Below are positions 43,777 through 50,745 of a stretch of DNA of 64,000 nucleotides, piece after piece. The notes beneath the pieces were generated by a model. The model was not told where the DNA came from, did not search any database, and was given only the letters and a program-made list of their open reading frames with translations. The position numbers were made by a program, and so were the translations under genes. Position 1 is the first letter of the stretch; every line of letters starts with the position of its first letter. Source of the stretch: JBCCGI01 sp039029355 (GTDB taxonomy: Bacteria; Planctomycetota; UBA1135; GCA-002686595). Location of the stretch: assembly GCA_039029355.1 (NCBI GenBank), contig JBCCGI010000004.1, positions 1 to 64,000 on the forward strand. The letters run 5' to 3'.

Positions 43777-45102
43777 ATGCTTCTGATTCCTTCCACGTTG
43801 CTCCTGCTCACCCCGACCCCCGCCCTGGACGGCTCCTCCGAGGAGGTCGCCGCCTTGCTCCAGCCGGGTGGCGGAGGCTACGCCTACGGCGTGTCGATGG
43901 GCCTGGTGCCCGTCGACCAGATCGCCGGCGGGCTCCTTGTTCTCTTCCGCGCGCCGGACACCGGAACCGACGCCGGCTTGGCGCAGATCTCGTTTCAGCT
44001 CGCCCAGCACCCCGACGTGATCTGGGCCGAACCCAACCGGCAGGCCCAAGAGCCCGAGACCGAGGAGTGCACCGACGATGAGGGCGGAGAAGGCGGCGGC
44101 GGAACCGGCGAGGGCGGCGACCCGCAGGGCACCTCGGGGCAGCAGTGCTCGGTCGGCTTTGTCGACCAGACGCCGACGGTCGAGGAGTTCTTCGGACAGG
44201 ACGCCCTAGCGCAGCTACACGCCGACGCGGCCGCGCAGTACGCGACCGGGGCGCAGGCCGTCGTCGCGGTGATCGACACCGGCATCGACCCGGGGCACCC
44301 GACCTTCCTGGGCAAGCTGCATCCGGCCGGCTACGACTTTCTGCTCGACCAGGCCGGTGGCATCGATTTCGCCGACGGCGAGGACACGGACGACGACGGC
44401 ATCATCGACGAGGGCTACGGACACGGCAGCCACGTGGCGAGCTCGGTGCTGCTCGTGTGCCCCGACGCGCTCATCCTCCCGCTGCGCGTGCTCGACAGCG
44501 ACGGCAACGGCAGCGCGTTCGACGTCGCCGACGCGATCTTCTACGCGATCGAGGCCGGCGCCGACATCATCAACCTGAGCCTGAGCACCAACGAGCCCTC
44601 CCTCGCGGTCGCGGCCGCGCTGATGTGGGCCGAGTTCCAGGGCGTCACGGCGTTCGTGTCGGCGGGCAACAGCGGGCAGTCGGAGGAGGTTTTCCCCGGC
44701 AGCTACAGCATCGCGAACGTCCCGTGGACGGTCCCGGTCATCCCCCAGGGCGTGGTGCTCGACGGGCGCGAGGTCGTGACCGTCGGCGGGGTGAACGGCG
44801 ACGACGGGAAGGCCTCGTTCGCGACGTACGGCGCGCACGTCGACCTGTGCGCCCCGGCCGTTCAGGTCTACGGCTCGATCCCCGGCGGCGGGTATGCATG
44901 GTGGAGCGGCACGTCGATGGCGACGGGTCTCGCGAGCGGCGCGGGCGCGTTCGCGCTCTCGGTCGGCGCGGGCCAGGACTGGCTCGACGCGCTGCTGTCG
45001 TCGTGCGATCCGCTCGACGCGCTGAATCCCGACTACGCCGGCGGGCTGGGCTCCGGACGCATCCACCTGCTCAACGCCGTGCTGCAGCTGGTCAATCCCT
45101 GA
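43777..45102 (+). CDS. S8 (subtilisin-like) serine protease with I9-like propeptide
   Basis: The protein has 441 residues. A short hydrophobic N-terminus (LLIPSTLLLLTP) may be a signal sequence, though it lacks basic residues. An I9-inhibitor-like propeptide (about 48-90) ends in VIWAEPN, then comes an acidic/Gly linker (91-122, EECTDDEGGEGGGG). The catalytic domain has Asp167 (AVIDTGID), His216 (GHGSHVAS), oxyanion Asn298 (SAGNSG) and Ser380 (SGTSMATG). All four key residues are present, so it should be active. It follows the CHAT gene by 6 bases and is therefore in the ECF-CHAT operon. Whether it is exported or cytosolic decides which partners it could cleave. The four-gene order sigma/small protein/CHAT/S8 looks like a functional unit. 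Confidence 0.93.
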   Translation: MLLIPSTLLLLTPTPALDGSSEEVAALLQPGGGGYAYGVSMGLVPVDQIAGGLLVLFRAPDTGTDAGLAQISFQLAQHPDVIWAEPNRQAQEPETEECTDDEGGEGGGGTGEGGDPQGTSGQQCSVGFVDQTPTVEEFFGQDALAQLHADAAAQYATGAQAVVAVIDTGIDPGHPTFLGKLHPAGYDFLLDQAGGIDFADGEDTDDDGIIDEGYGHGSHVASSVLLVCPDALILPLRVLDSDGNGSAFDVADAIFYAIEAGADIINLSLSTNEPSLAVAAALMWAEFQGVTAFVSAGNSGQSEEVFPGSYSIANVPWTVPVIPQGVVLDGREVVTVGGVNGDDGKASFATYGAHVDLCAPAVQVYGSIPGGGYAWWSGTSMATGLASGAGAFALSVGAGQDWLDALLSSCDPLDALNPDYAGGLGSGRIHLLNAVLQLVNP

Positions 45103-45151
45103 TTTAGGAAGATGCGCGTATCCAAGGCGCGCGCGCTCGGCCCCTTAGGGC

Positions 45152-46759
45152 ATGAACGTCAAGTCCTGGATAGGAGGCGCCGCGGCGGCGCTGCTCGCAA
45201 CGACGGCGCTCGCGCTTTGGCTCGCGGAGCGCGAGCGCCAGACCCAACCGCTTTCTCCGGAGAGTGCTGCGCGGACCGGGGGTGTGAACAGGGAGGGAAG
45301 TCGGTGGCTGCTCGCCGACGTGCTCGCAGGCCGCGGGCGGACCGAGGCTCCGCCCGCGGCATCCTCCGCGGCGACCCCGGCGCGACTCCTGCAGGTAACC
45401 GATCTCGACGGCCGGCCGCTTACGGGAGTTCGCCTTGTGCGCGAGCGCTCGTCGCTCTTCGGCGCGCACCCGGGCCCGGTCGGCGCCCGCGACGTGCTGC
45501 TCGAGGACGCCGCCTCGCCGCTCACGTTGCCCGGCGACGCCGTCGAAGACGAGCGCGTTTGGGTCGGCGCCGAGGGATATGAGTGGCGGCGCCTGCCCGA
45601 GCGCGGTGACGCGGTCGCCCTGGGTCCCGCGGCGGAGCTCGAGGTGGCGGTGCACGGCGTGCCCGCCGGCTCGCGCCTCGCGGTGCAGGTGCTCGCGGAC
45701 GAACACGCCCCGGTCGAGCTGCTCGCGCGCGAGCGGACGCTGTTCCTGCTCGACGGGCTCTCTCCCGGCCCCCGCGAGGTGAAGCTCGCGCCGCCCGGCT
45801 GGAGCCAGGCGGTGCCGGTCGATCGCGCGGAAGCGGAGCTCGAGCGCGGCCGGCGGACGGTCGTCGAGCTCCAGTACCCCGCCGACGCCGCGCGCGACGC
45901 ACGGATCGCGCTGGAAGGCGAGATCCGACTGCCCGCCGAGCTGACCGAGGCGCCGGCGCTTTGGGAGGAGCTCTTCCTGCTGGTCTATCGCGTCGACGCG
46001 GAGGGCCGCCGCGAGCCGCGCGCGGCCACTTCGGCGGGCTTCGGGCGCGGAGCAGGAGCCTATGCGCTGGCCCAGTCGTTCCGCACCAAACCGCTGCCTC
46101 GCGGCGACTACGAGCTGGTGCTGCACCCGCTCGGCGCGGTCTGGCCCGTCCACCTGGCGGACGACACGCCGGAGCTGTCGCTCGTCGCCGAACCGCTGGC
46201 GCGCACGCTGGTCCACGCCGTCGAGTCCACGAGCTTCACACGCCCGCGGTCGCTGCAAGTGTCGGTCGCGTGCGACCTCGCCCGCGGCGCGTTCGCCAGC
46301 GCGTGGCAACGCGCGACGCCCGAAGGCGACGCGTACGAGGTCTTCTCCGCACCCGGCCGCCTGCGCCTGTTCGTCAACGACCCGCGCTTCGGCCTGCACG
46401 TACACGAGGTCGAAGTGCACCCGGGCTGGAACCAGAAGACCCTGGAGCTCGAGCGCTCGTTCCCCTTCTCGCTCGAGCTCGCGGGCGCCGACGGAGCGCC
46501 GCTGACCGCGCCCGACGACTGGTGGCTCGGCATCGAGGTGCTGCCCGACGACGCCGCACACCGCGTGCTCGGCGTCGACCTGGTGCGGCTCTCGGGCATG
46601 ACCGCGCGTGACATCCGACGCGCGCGTGTGTCGGTCAGCTCGCCGGGCTCGTACCGGCTCGCGCTGCCGCCCCTGGACGGCCTGGCCCTACCCGACTCGA
46701 TCGCGGTACGGGTCGGCGACGGAGCGCAGACGCGCGTCACCGTCACCGCCGACGCCTAA
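45152..46759 (+). CDS. Membrane-anchored or exported beta-rich protein of unknown function
   Basis: The protein has 535 residues. A single hydrophobic segment (7-25) is followed by a variable linker (26-75). The rest is predicted beta-rich with several carboxypeptidase-regulatory/Ig-like units (LLQVTDLDGRPLTGVRLV; LEVAVHGVPAGSRLAVQV; FSLELAGADGAPLTAPDDW). There are no Cys pairs, catalytic motifs or lipobox. I do not recognise a family. It is 49 bases downstream of the subtilisin gene on the same strand and may share its transcript. The 381-residue protein at 47338 has the same layout (N-terminal anchor then Ig-like units), so they may be distant paralogues. A G·U-containing hairpin follows. 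Confidence 0.72.
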   Translation: MNVKSWIGGAAAALLATTALALWLAERERQTQPLSPESAARTGGVNREGSRWLLADVLAGRGRTEAPPAASSAATPARLLQVTDLDGRPLTGVRLVRERSSLFGAHPGPVGARDVLLEDAASPLTLPGDAVEDERVWVGAEGYEWRRLPERGDAVALGPAAELEVAVHGVPAGSRLAVQVLADEHAPVELLARERTLFLLDGLSPGPREVKLAPPGWSQAVPVDRAEAELERGRRTVVELQYPADAARDARIALEGEIRLPAELTEAPALWEELFLLVYRVDAEGRREPRAATSAGFGRGAGAYALAQSFRTKPLPRGDYELVLHPLGAVWPVHLADDTPELSLVAEPLARTLVHAVESTSFTRPRSLQVSVACDLARGAFASAWQRATPEGDAYEVFSAPGRLRLFVNDPRFGLHVHEVEVHPGWNQKTLELERSFPFSLELAGADGAPLTAPDDWWLGIEVLPDDAAHRVLGVDLVRLSGMTARDIRRARVSVSSPGSYRLALPPLDGLALPDSIAVRVGDGAQTRVTVTADA

Positions 46760-46794
46760 CGGCGAGCCAGCGCCGCCAACCCGCTTCAAGCGAA

Positions 46795-46818
46795 CACGCG
46801 GAGGACGCCCTCCGTGTG
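46795..46818 (+). terminator. 10-bp hairpin downstream of the 535-residue protein gene
   Basis: Positions 46795-46804 pair with 46809-46818 with one G·U pair and a 4-base loop, 35 bases after the stop and 25 bases before the next start. A pyrimidine-rich stretch follows. Confidence 0.45.
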
Positions 46819-46843
46819 CCTACCCCTCCTATGGAGACAAACC

Positions 46844-47251
46844 ATGCTTCGTAAACTTCTCTTTGCTCTCGCCGGAAGCCTGTTCTTCCTGCCCCTCGCC
46901 AGTTCGGACGAGTCGCCGTGCGGCAAGTGTGGCGACTACCAGTCGATCGGCGGGCAGACCTTCCTGCTCGGCGCCTTCGCCACCGCCGCCCAGGCCGATG
47001 CGGCGGCCAACAACTCGGCGGCGCACGAGGCGGCCGTGATGTCGGCGCTCGACGCCGGGGGACAGGCCGGCTGCTTCGAGGTGATCTGCCTCCCGGGCCC
47101 CGGCACGGGCTGCGCGCCCTTCTTCCAGACCGAGGACTTCGAGTACGAGGTCTCGACCACGCAGGGCCCCGCGGGCTTCCTGGTCTACGTGACCGTGACC
47201 GGCCCGGATCCGCGCTACCGCCTGTGCTGCGAGCCGGACTGCCCCTATTGA
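46844..47251 (+). CDS. Small exported Cys-containing protein of unknown function
   Basis: The protein has 135 residues. A signal peptide (1-20, LLFALAGSLFFLPLAS) precedes a mature part with nine Cys: CGKCG at the N-terminus, a GCFEVICLPGPGTGC stretch and RLCCEPDC at the C-terminus. Most could form disulfides or bind metal. An ATGGAGAC ribosome binding site lies 7 bases before this ATG; an upstream in-frame ATG at 46814 would precede that site and disrupt the signal peptide, so it was not used. It is followed by a 10-bp terminator hairpin, so it is probably a single-gene transcript. No recognised family. Confidence 0.75.
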   Translation: MLRKLLFALAGSLFFLPLASSDESPCGKCGDYQSIGGQTFLLGAFATAAQADAAANNSAAHEAAVMSALDAGGQAGCFEVICLPGPGTGCAPFFQTEDFEYEVSTTQGPAGFLVYVTVTGPDPRYRLCCEPDCPY

Positions 47252-47260
47252 TCGCATCCA

Positions 47261-47292
47261 GAGGCGCCCGTCCGCGCTTCGGCGGGCGCCTC
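47261..47292 (+). terminator. Strong terminator hairpin
   Basis: GAGGCGCCCG (47261-47270) and CGGGCGCCTC (47283-47292) form a perfect 10-bp stem with a 12-base loop, 10 bases after the stop of the small Cys-containing protein. No long T-run. Confidence 0.6.
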
Positions 47293-47337
47293 TCGTAACC
47301 CGACTCGCGGGCGGTGGTACCCTGGGCAGAGGTCGCC

Positions 47338-48483
47338 ATGGCAAAGCGCTCCGCCCTTCCGCTCGCTCTCGCTCTGCTCGCTGTCGTGGCCGTCGCCGTC
47401 GGGTCCCGCGCGTGGGTTGGATCCCGCTCGGGTGAGGCGGCGCGGCCCGCGGCGCCCGAGGTGGCCCGCTCGTCGCCGACGCAGGCCGACCTGACCGTCC
47501 CGGACGCGGAGGCCCCGGTGCGCTCAGAGGCGGTCGTCCAACAGGCGCCTCCGCCCCAACCCACGCCGCCGACGCCCAAGGACCCGCGCTTCGACAACCT
47601 CCGGAGCTCGATCCAGCGCTATATCAAGAACCAGCAGGAGGACCGCGGCCTGGAGGTCTCGGGCCTGCTGCGCTCGAGCAGCGGCGCGTGGAACGACGTC
47701 GGGCGGATCGTCGCGGGGCACGTGCACGTCGAGCTGGTGTCGGTCGGCGGCGGCGCCCCGGCCACCTACGAGGCGCGGCTCTTCCGGTCGGACCAGGCCT
47801 CGGGCGAGGTCGCGGTCGGCTTCGCCTTCCGCGGCGTGCCGCAGGGCACGTATCAGCTCTGCGTCAGCACGACCGACAACTCGCGCTGGACGCCGGCGAT
47901 TCAGACGGTGACGCCGCCGGTCTCGAGCCTCGAGATCTGGTGCGAGGAGGAGACCCGCGCCTCGCGGCTCGGCTTCCGGGTGCTGGACGCCGCGACGGGC
48001 GCGCCGATCGAGTCCTACCGCGCCTGGTCGGTGCGTATGGACGCGGACGCCGAGAGCGGCGTGCACTTCCACGCCGGGCCACTCTCCCTGGAGCGCCCGC
48101 TCGAGACCCCCTTCGAGTGGCGCCTGTGGGCGGATGGCTACGTGCCGGCCTCCGGCGACCAGACCGCCTTCGTGCGCGAGGCGGACGGGCGCTACGTCGC
48201 CGAGGTGCTGCTGAAGCGCGGCTGGGGCCGGCGCTTTGTCGCCCTGGGGCGCGACCCGACCATGCGGCCGCTGGCGGGGGCCAGCATCCGGCTCGACGGC
48301 CGCGAGGTCGGCCGAACGGCGGCGGACGGCTCGCTCGACGTCGTGCTGCCCGAGGCTCCCGTCGAGGCCTCGGCCTCGTGGGGCGGGCTGGAGCGGGCGC
48401 CCGAGCCGATCCCGCCCGAGGGCCAGGCGGCGGGCAAGGCGATGGTGACGGTCCTCGTGCTCCGCCCCCCCTCCGGGGAATAG
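47338..48483 (+). CDS. Membrane-anchored protein with carboxypeptidase-regulatory-like domains, unknown function
   Basis: The protein has 381 residues. An N-terminal hydrophobic segment (6-22) is followed by a Pro/Ala-rich linker (30-80) with PPPQPTPPTPKD. Beta-rich units follow, with signatures of carboxypeptidase regulatory-like folds (VAVGFAFRGVPQGTYQLCVS; LGFRVLDAATGAPIESYRAW; PLAGASIRLDGREVGRTAADG). There is no catalytic motif. ATG 47338 was chosen because the stretch before it in frame lacks hydrophobic signal character. It lies just upstream of the RiPP-like precursor gene (96 bases), but a hairpin in between suggests separate transcripts. Function unknown; envelope or export-related. 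Confidence 0.75.
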   Translation: MAKRSALPLALALLAVVAVAVGSRAWVGSRSGEAARPAAPEVARSSPTQADLTVPDAEAPVRSEAVVQQAPPPQPTPPTPKDPRFDNLRSSIQRYIKNQQEDRGLEVSGLLRSSSGAWNDVGRIVAGHVHVELVSVGGGAPATYEARLFRSDQASGEVAVGFAFRGVPQGTYQLCVSTTDNSRWTPAIQTVTPPVSSLEIWCEEETRASRLGFRVLDAATGAPIESYRAWSVRMDADAESGVHFHAGPLSLERPLETPFEWRLWADGYVPASGDQTAFVREADGRYVAEVLLKRGWGRRFVALGRDPTMRPLAGASIRLDGREVGRTAADGSLDVVLPEAPVEASASWGGLERAPEPIPPEGQAAGKAMVTVLVLRPPSGE

Positions 48484-48526
48484 GCGGTCACGCCGGGGCC
48501 CTCTCCGCATACTCTGCCGGAAGCTC

Positions 48527-48543
48527 GCCGCCGGCTCGGCGGC
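48527..48543 (+). terminator. Hairpin between the 381-residue gene and the precursor gene
   Basis: GCCGCCG - GCT - CGGCGGC is a perfect 7-bp stem with a 3-base loop, 43 bases after the upstream stop and 36 before the precursor ATG. It may end the upstream transcript. Confidence 0.35.
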
Positions 48544-48578
48544 GCCCCAACACCAACCTTACAAAGGAGACTCGGGTC

Positions 48579-48956
48579 ATGGATCGCAACAAGGTCAAAG
48601 CGGCGCTGGGAGCCAACGTCCTCGCGCTTGCCGTCGGCGGGCTCGTGCTCGGCACGACCGCGGGCTGCCATACGGACGGTGCCGGCAGCACGGCGGAGGT
48701 GCAGTCGAGCGCCAAGCACGCCTGCAAGGGCATGAACGCCTGCAAGGGCCACGGCGGCTGCGCCACCGACGCGCACAGCTGCGCGGGCAAGAACGAGTGC
48801 AAGGGCATGGGCGGCTGCGCGACCGCCGAGCACCACGCCTGCAAGGGCATGAACGACTGCAAGGGCCAGGGCGGTTGCTCCTCGGGCAACAACGGCTGCG
48901 CCGGCAAGAACGACTGCAAAGGCCACGGCGGCTGCGCCGTCCCGGTCAAGCACTAG
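48579..48956 (+). CDS. BufA2/bufferin-like cysteine-repeat precursor peptide (MNIO substrate)
   Basis: The protein has 125 residues with a strong AAAGGAG ribosome binding site 9 bases before the ATG, the best in the window. Residues 1-30 are an N-terminal signal ending in GTTAGC (possible lipobox at Cys30, or a standard signal peptide). The mature region (47-125) is four repeats of consensus CxGxNxCKGxGGC, with cysteines at 49/55/61, 68/74/80, 88/94/100 and 107/113/119: twelve Cys with constant 6-residue spacing inside each repeat. The gene is directly upstream of a DUF692 (MNIO) enzyme and a DUF2063 partner. In the bufferin family MNIO enzymes convert Cys in such CKG-type proteins to thiooxazoles that bind copper; modification here is inferred. 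It ends AVPVKH. Confidence 0.88.
   Translation: MDRNKVKAALGANVLALAVGGLVLGTTAGCHTDGAGSTAEVQSSAKHACKGMNACKGHGGCATDAHSCAGKNECKGMGGCATAEHHACKGMNDCKGQGGCSSGNNGCAGKNDCKGHGGCAVPVKH
48717..48953 (+). repeat. Four coding repeats of the precursor
   Basis: Units start at 48717, 48774, 48834 and 48891 (57, 60, 57 and 63 bases). Each encodes one CxGxNxCKGxGGC block. Units 1 and 3 begin HACKG and units 2 and 4 begin with CAGKN, so pairs (1,3) and (2,4) are most alike, suggesting duplication of a two-repeat block. Confidence 0.8.
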
Positions 48957-48971
48957 ATCCCTCTCCCCGGC

Positions 48972-48994
48972 GGGGAGCGGATCGGCCGCTCCCC
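48972..48994 (+). terminator. Hairpin between precursor and MNIO enzyme genes
   Basis: GGGGAGCGG (48972-48980) and CCGCTCCCC (48986-48994) form a perfect 9-bp stem with a 5-base loop, 16 bases after the precursor stop and 18 before the enzyme ATG. A partial terminator here would give more precursor than enzyme, as is common in RiPP operons. Confidence 0.55.
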
Positions 48995-49011
48995 CCGGGG
49001 GTACGCGGCCT

Positions 49012-49875
49012 ATGGATACGAGCAACCGCTGGAACCTGCCCGGCCTCGGCTTCGGCATCGGGCTGCGCACGACGCACTACCCGCACATCCTGTCGACCGA
49101 GCCCGAGGTCGACTGGTTCGAGATCCTGTCGGAGAACTTCATGCACACCGGCGGGCGTCCGCTGGAGGTGCTCGACCGCATCGCGGCGCGCTATCCGATC
49201 GTGATGCACGGGGTCTCGATGTCGCTCGGCAGCACCGATCCGATCGACCGCGACTACCTGCGCGAGCTCAAGGCGCTCGCCGATCGAGTCGACGCGGTCT
49301 GGCTCGGCGACCACGTCTGCTGGACCGGCGTCGGGGGGCGCAACAGCCACGACCTGCTGCCGCTCCCCTACTCCGAGGACGCGCTGGCGCAGATCGTCGA
49401 CAAGACCCGCGCCACCCAGGACGTGCTGGAGCGCCCGCTGGTGCTCGAGAACCCCTCGACCTACGCGACCTTCCGCGGCTCGACGATGACCGAGGGCGAG
49501 TTCCTCGGCCGGCTCGCCGAGGAGGCCGACTGCGCGCTGCTGCTGGACGTCAACAACGTCTACGTGTCGGCCCGCAACCACGGGCTCGACCCGCATGAGC
49601 TGCTCGCGTCGATCCCCTACGACCGGGTGGTGCAGATCCACCTGGCGGGGCACAGCGATCACGGCACGCACTGCATCGATACGCACACCGGGCACGTCGC
49701 GCCGGCGGTCTGGGAGCTCTACGCCGAGGCCCTGCGCCGCGGCGGGCCAAAGGCCACGCTGGTCGAGTGGGACGCCGACATCCCGCCCTTCGACGTCGTG
49801 CACGGCGAGGCCCTGGAGGCCAAGCGCCGCGCCGGACTCGCGCCGGTCAGCGCGCGGGAGGGCGACGGTGGCTAG
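49012..49875 (+). CDS. DUF692 / MNIO-family enzyme (BufB/MbnB/HvfB type)
   Basis: The protein has 287 residues with a TIM-barrel fold. Conserved family segments are GIGLRTTHYPHIL, WFEILSENFM, VMHGVSMSLG, WLGDHVCWTG, LENPSTYATF, LLLDVNNVYVSARNHG, IHLAGHSDHG and VEWDADIPPF. His, Glu, Asp and Asn residues in these blocks are the iron ligands of multinuclear non-haem iron oxidative enzymes. MNIOs modify Cys residues in peptides to oxazolone/thioamide (methanobactin) or 5-thiooxazole (bufferin, HvfA) products. The DUF692-DUF2063 pairing and the CKG-repeat protein upstream place this in the bufferin-like group. The product gene overlaps it by 8 bases (GTGGCTAG). Cytosolic. Confidence 0.95.
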   Translation: MDTSNRWNLPGLGFGIGLRTTHYPHILSTEPEVDWFEILSENFMHTGGRPLEVLDRIAARYPIVMHGVSMSLGSTDPIDRDYLRELKALADRVDAVWLGDHVCWTGVGGRNSHDLLPLPYSEDALAQIVDKTRATQDVLERPLVLENPSTYATFRGSTMTEGEFLGRLAEEADCALLLDVNNVYVSARNHGLDPHELLASIPYDRVVQIHLAGHSDHGTHCIDTHTGHVAPAVWELYAEALRRGGPKATLVEWDADIPPFDVVHGEALEAKRRAGLAPVSAREGDGG

Positions 49876-50710
49876 CGCCGAGCTCGACCGGCTGCAGCGC
49901 TGGTTCCTGGAGGTCGTCACGCACCCCGCCGGCGTGCGCGCGGGCGAGGGGGCCGCCGACCCCGGGCTCGCGATCGACGAGGTCATCGCGCCGTCGGAGA
50001 GCCTCGACGGCGAACGGCGTATCGGCCTCTACGCCGGCATGTACTTCACGCGGCTCTTCGAGGTGCTGGAGGAGGACTTCCCGGCGCTGACCGCGCTCGC
50101 CGGCGAGGACGCGCGGCGCGTGTTCGAGGCCTACCTCGTGCGCTACCCCTCCGATCACCCGAACCTAAACCGCCTGGGCCGGCGGCTGGCGGGCTTCGTT
50201 GCGGAGGAGGAGCTCGGACTCGCCCACCCGGCCTTCGCGGCCGAGCTGGCGCGCCTGGAGCGCACGGTCCAGGAGGTCTTCGACGCCCCGCGCCAGACGG
50301 CGCTCTCGACCGACGAGCTGCTCGCGATTCCGCCCGAGTCGTGGGGCGGGCTGCGGCTCACGCCGGTCGCGGCGACGCGCGTGCTGGCCTTCGAGCACCC
50401 GGTCAACGAGTGGTACCAGGCCTTCCGCGAGAACGGCGAGGTCGCGGGCGTGCCGGCGCCGGCGCCGACGTGGCTCGTGCTGTACCGACGCGACTACCGG
50501 GTCTGGCGGCTGCCGCTGTCCCACCCGCAGTTCACCCTGCTCGAGGCGCTGCGCGCAGGCGCGACGCTCGGCGATGCGCTGGGCGAGCTGGCGCTGGTCA
50601 CCGACCTCGCGGCGATCGCGCCCAGCCTGCAGGAGTGGTTCCGCGACTGGAGCGGGCTCGGCCTCTTCGGGAGCCTCGCCGCCGACGAAAACGCCCCCGC
50701 AGCCGACTAG
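49868..50710 (+). CDS. DUF2063-family MNIO partner protein (BufC/HvfC type)
   Basis: The protein has 280 residues from a GTG that overlaps the MNIO gene by 8 bases; the longer open frame upstream is out of phase with the MNIO gene. The N-terminal DUF2063 domain (about 5-110: LQRWFLEVVTHPAG, RIGLYAGMYFTRLFEVLEEDFPAL, LVRYPSDHPNLNRLG) is the helical domain found next to DUF692 in many genomes. The C-terminal part (110-280) is the beta-rich second domain of BufC/HvfC proteins, thought to bind the precursor and present it to the MNIO. Neighbouring position and coupling support this. The stop lies inside a 9-bp stem hairpin that ends the operon. Confidence 0.93.
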   Translation: MASAELDRLQRWFLEVVTHPAGVRAGEGAADPGLAIDEVIAPSESLDGERRIGLYAGMYFTRLFEVLEEDFPALTALAGEDARRVFEAYLVRYPSDHPNLNRLGRRLAGFVAEEELGLAHPAFAAELARLERTVQEVFDAPRQTALSTDELLAIPPESWGGLRLTPVAATRVLAFEHPVNEWYQAFRENGEVAGVPAPAPTWLVLYRRDYRVWRLPLSHPQFTLLEALRAGATLGDALGELALVTDLAAIAPSLQEWFRDWSGLGLFGSLAADENAPAAD

Positions 50711-50722
50711 GCCGCGGGGGCG
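50692..50722 (+). terminator. Terminator hairpin of the MNIO operon
   Basis: CGCCCCCGC (50692-50700) and GCGGGGGCG (50714-50722) form a perfect 9-bp stem with a 13-base loop; the stop codon of the DUF2063 gene is in the loop. No T-run. Confidence 0.55.
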
Positions 50723-50745
50723 CTGCTTGATCGGTCGCGCTCGAA

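Noticed and set aside
48717..48953. Regular DNA repeats that might suggest a CRISPR or minisatellite
   Set aside because: The units are in frame, encode a Cys-repeat protein and have no unique spacers.
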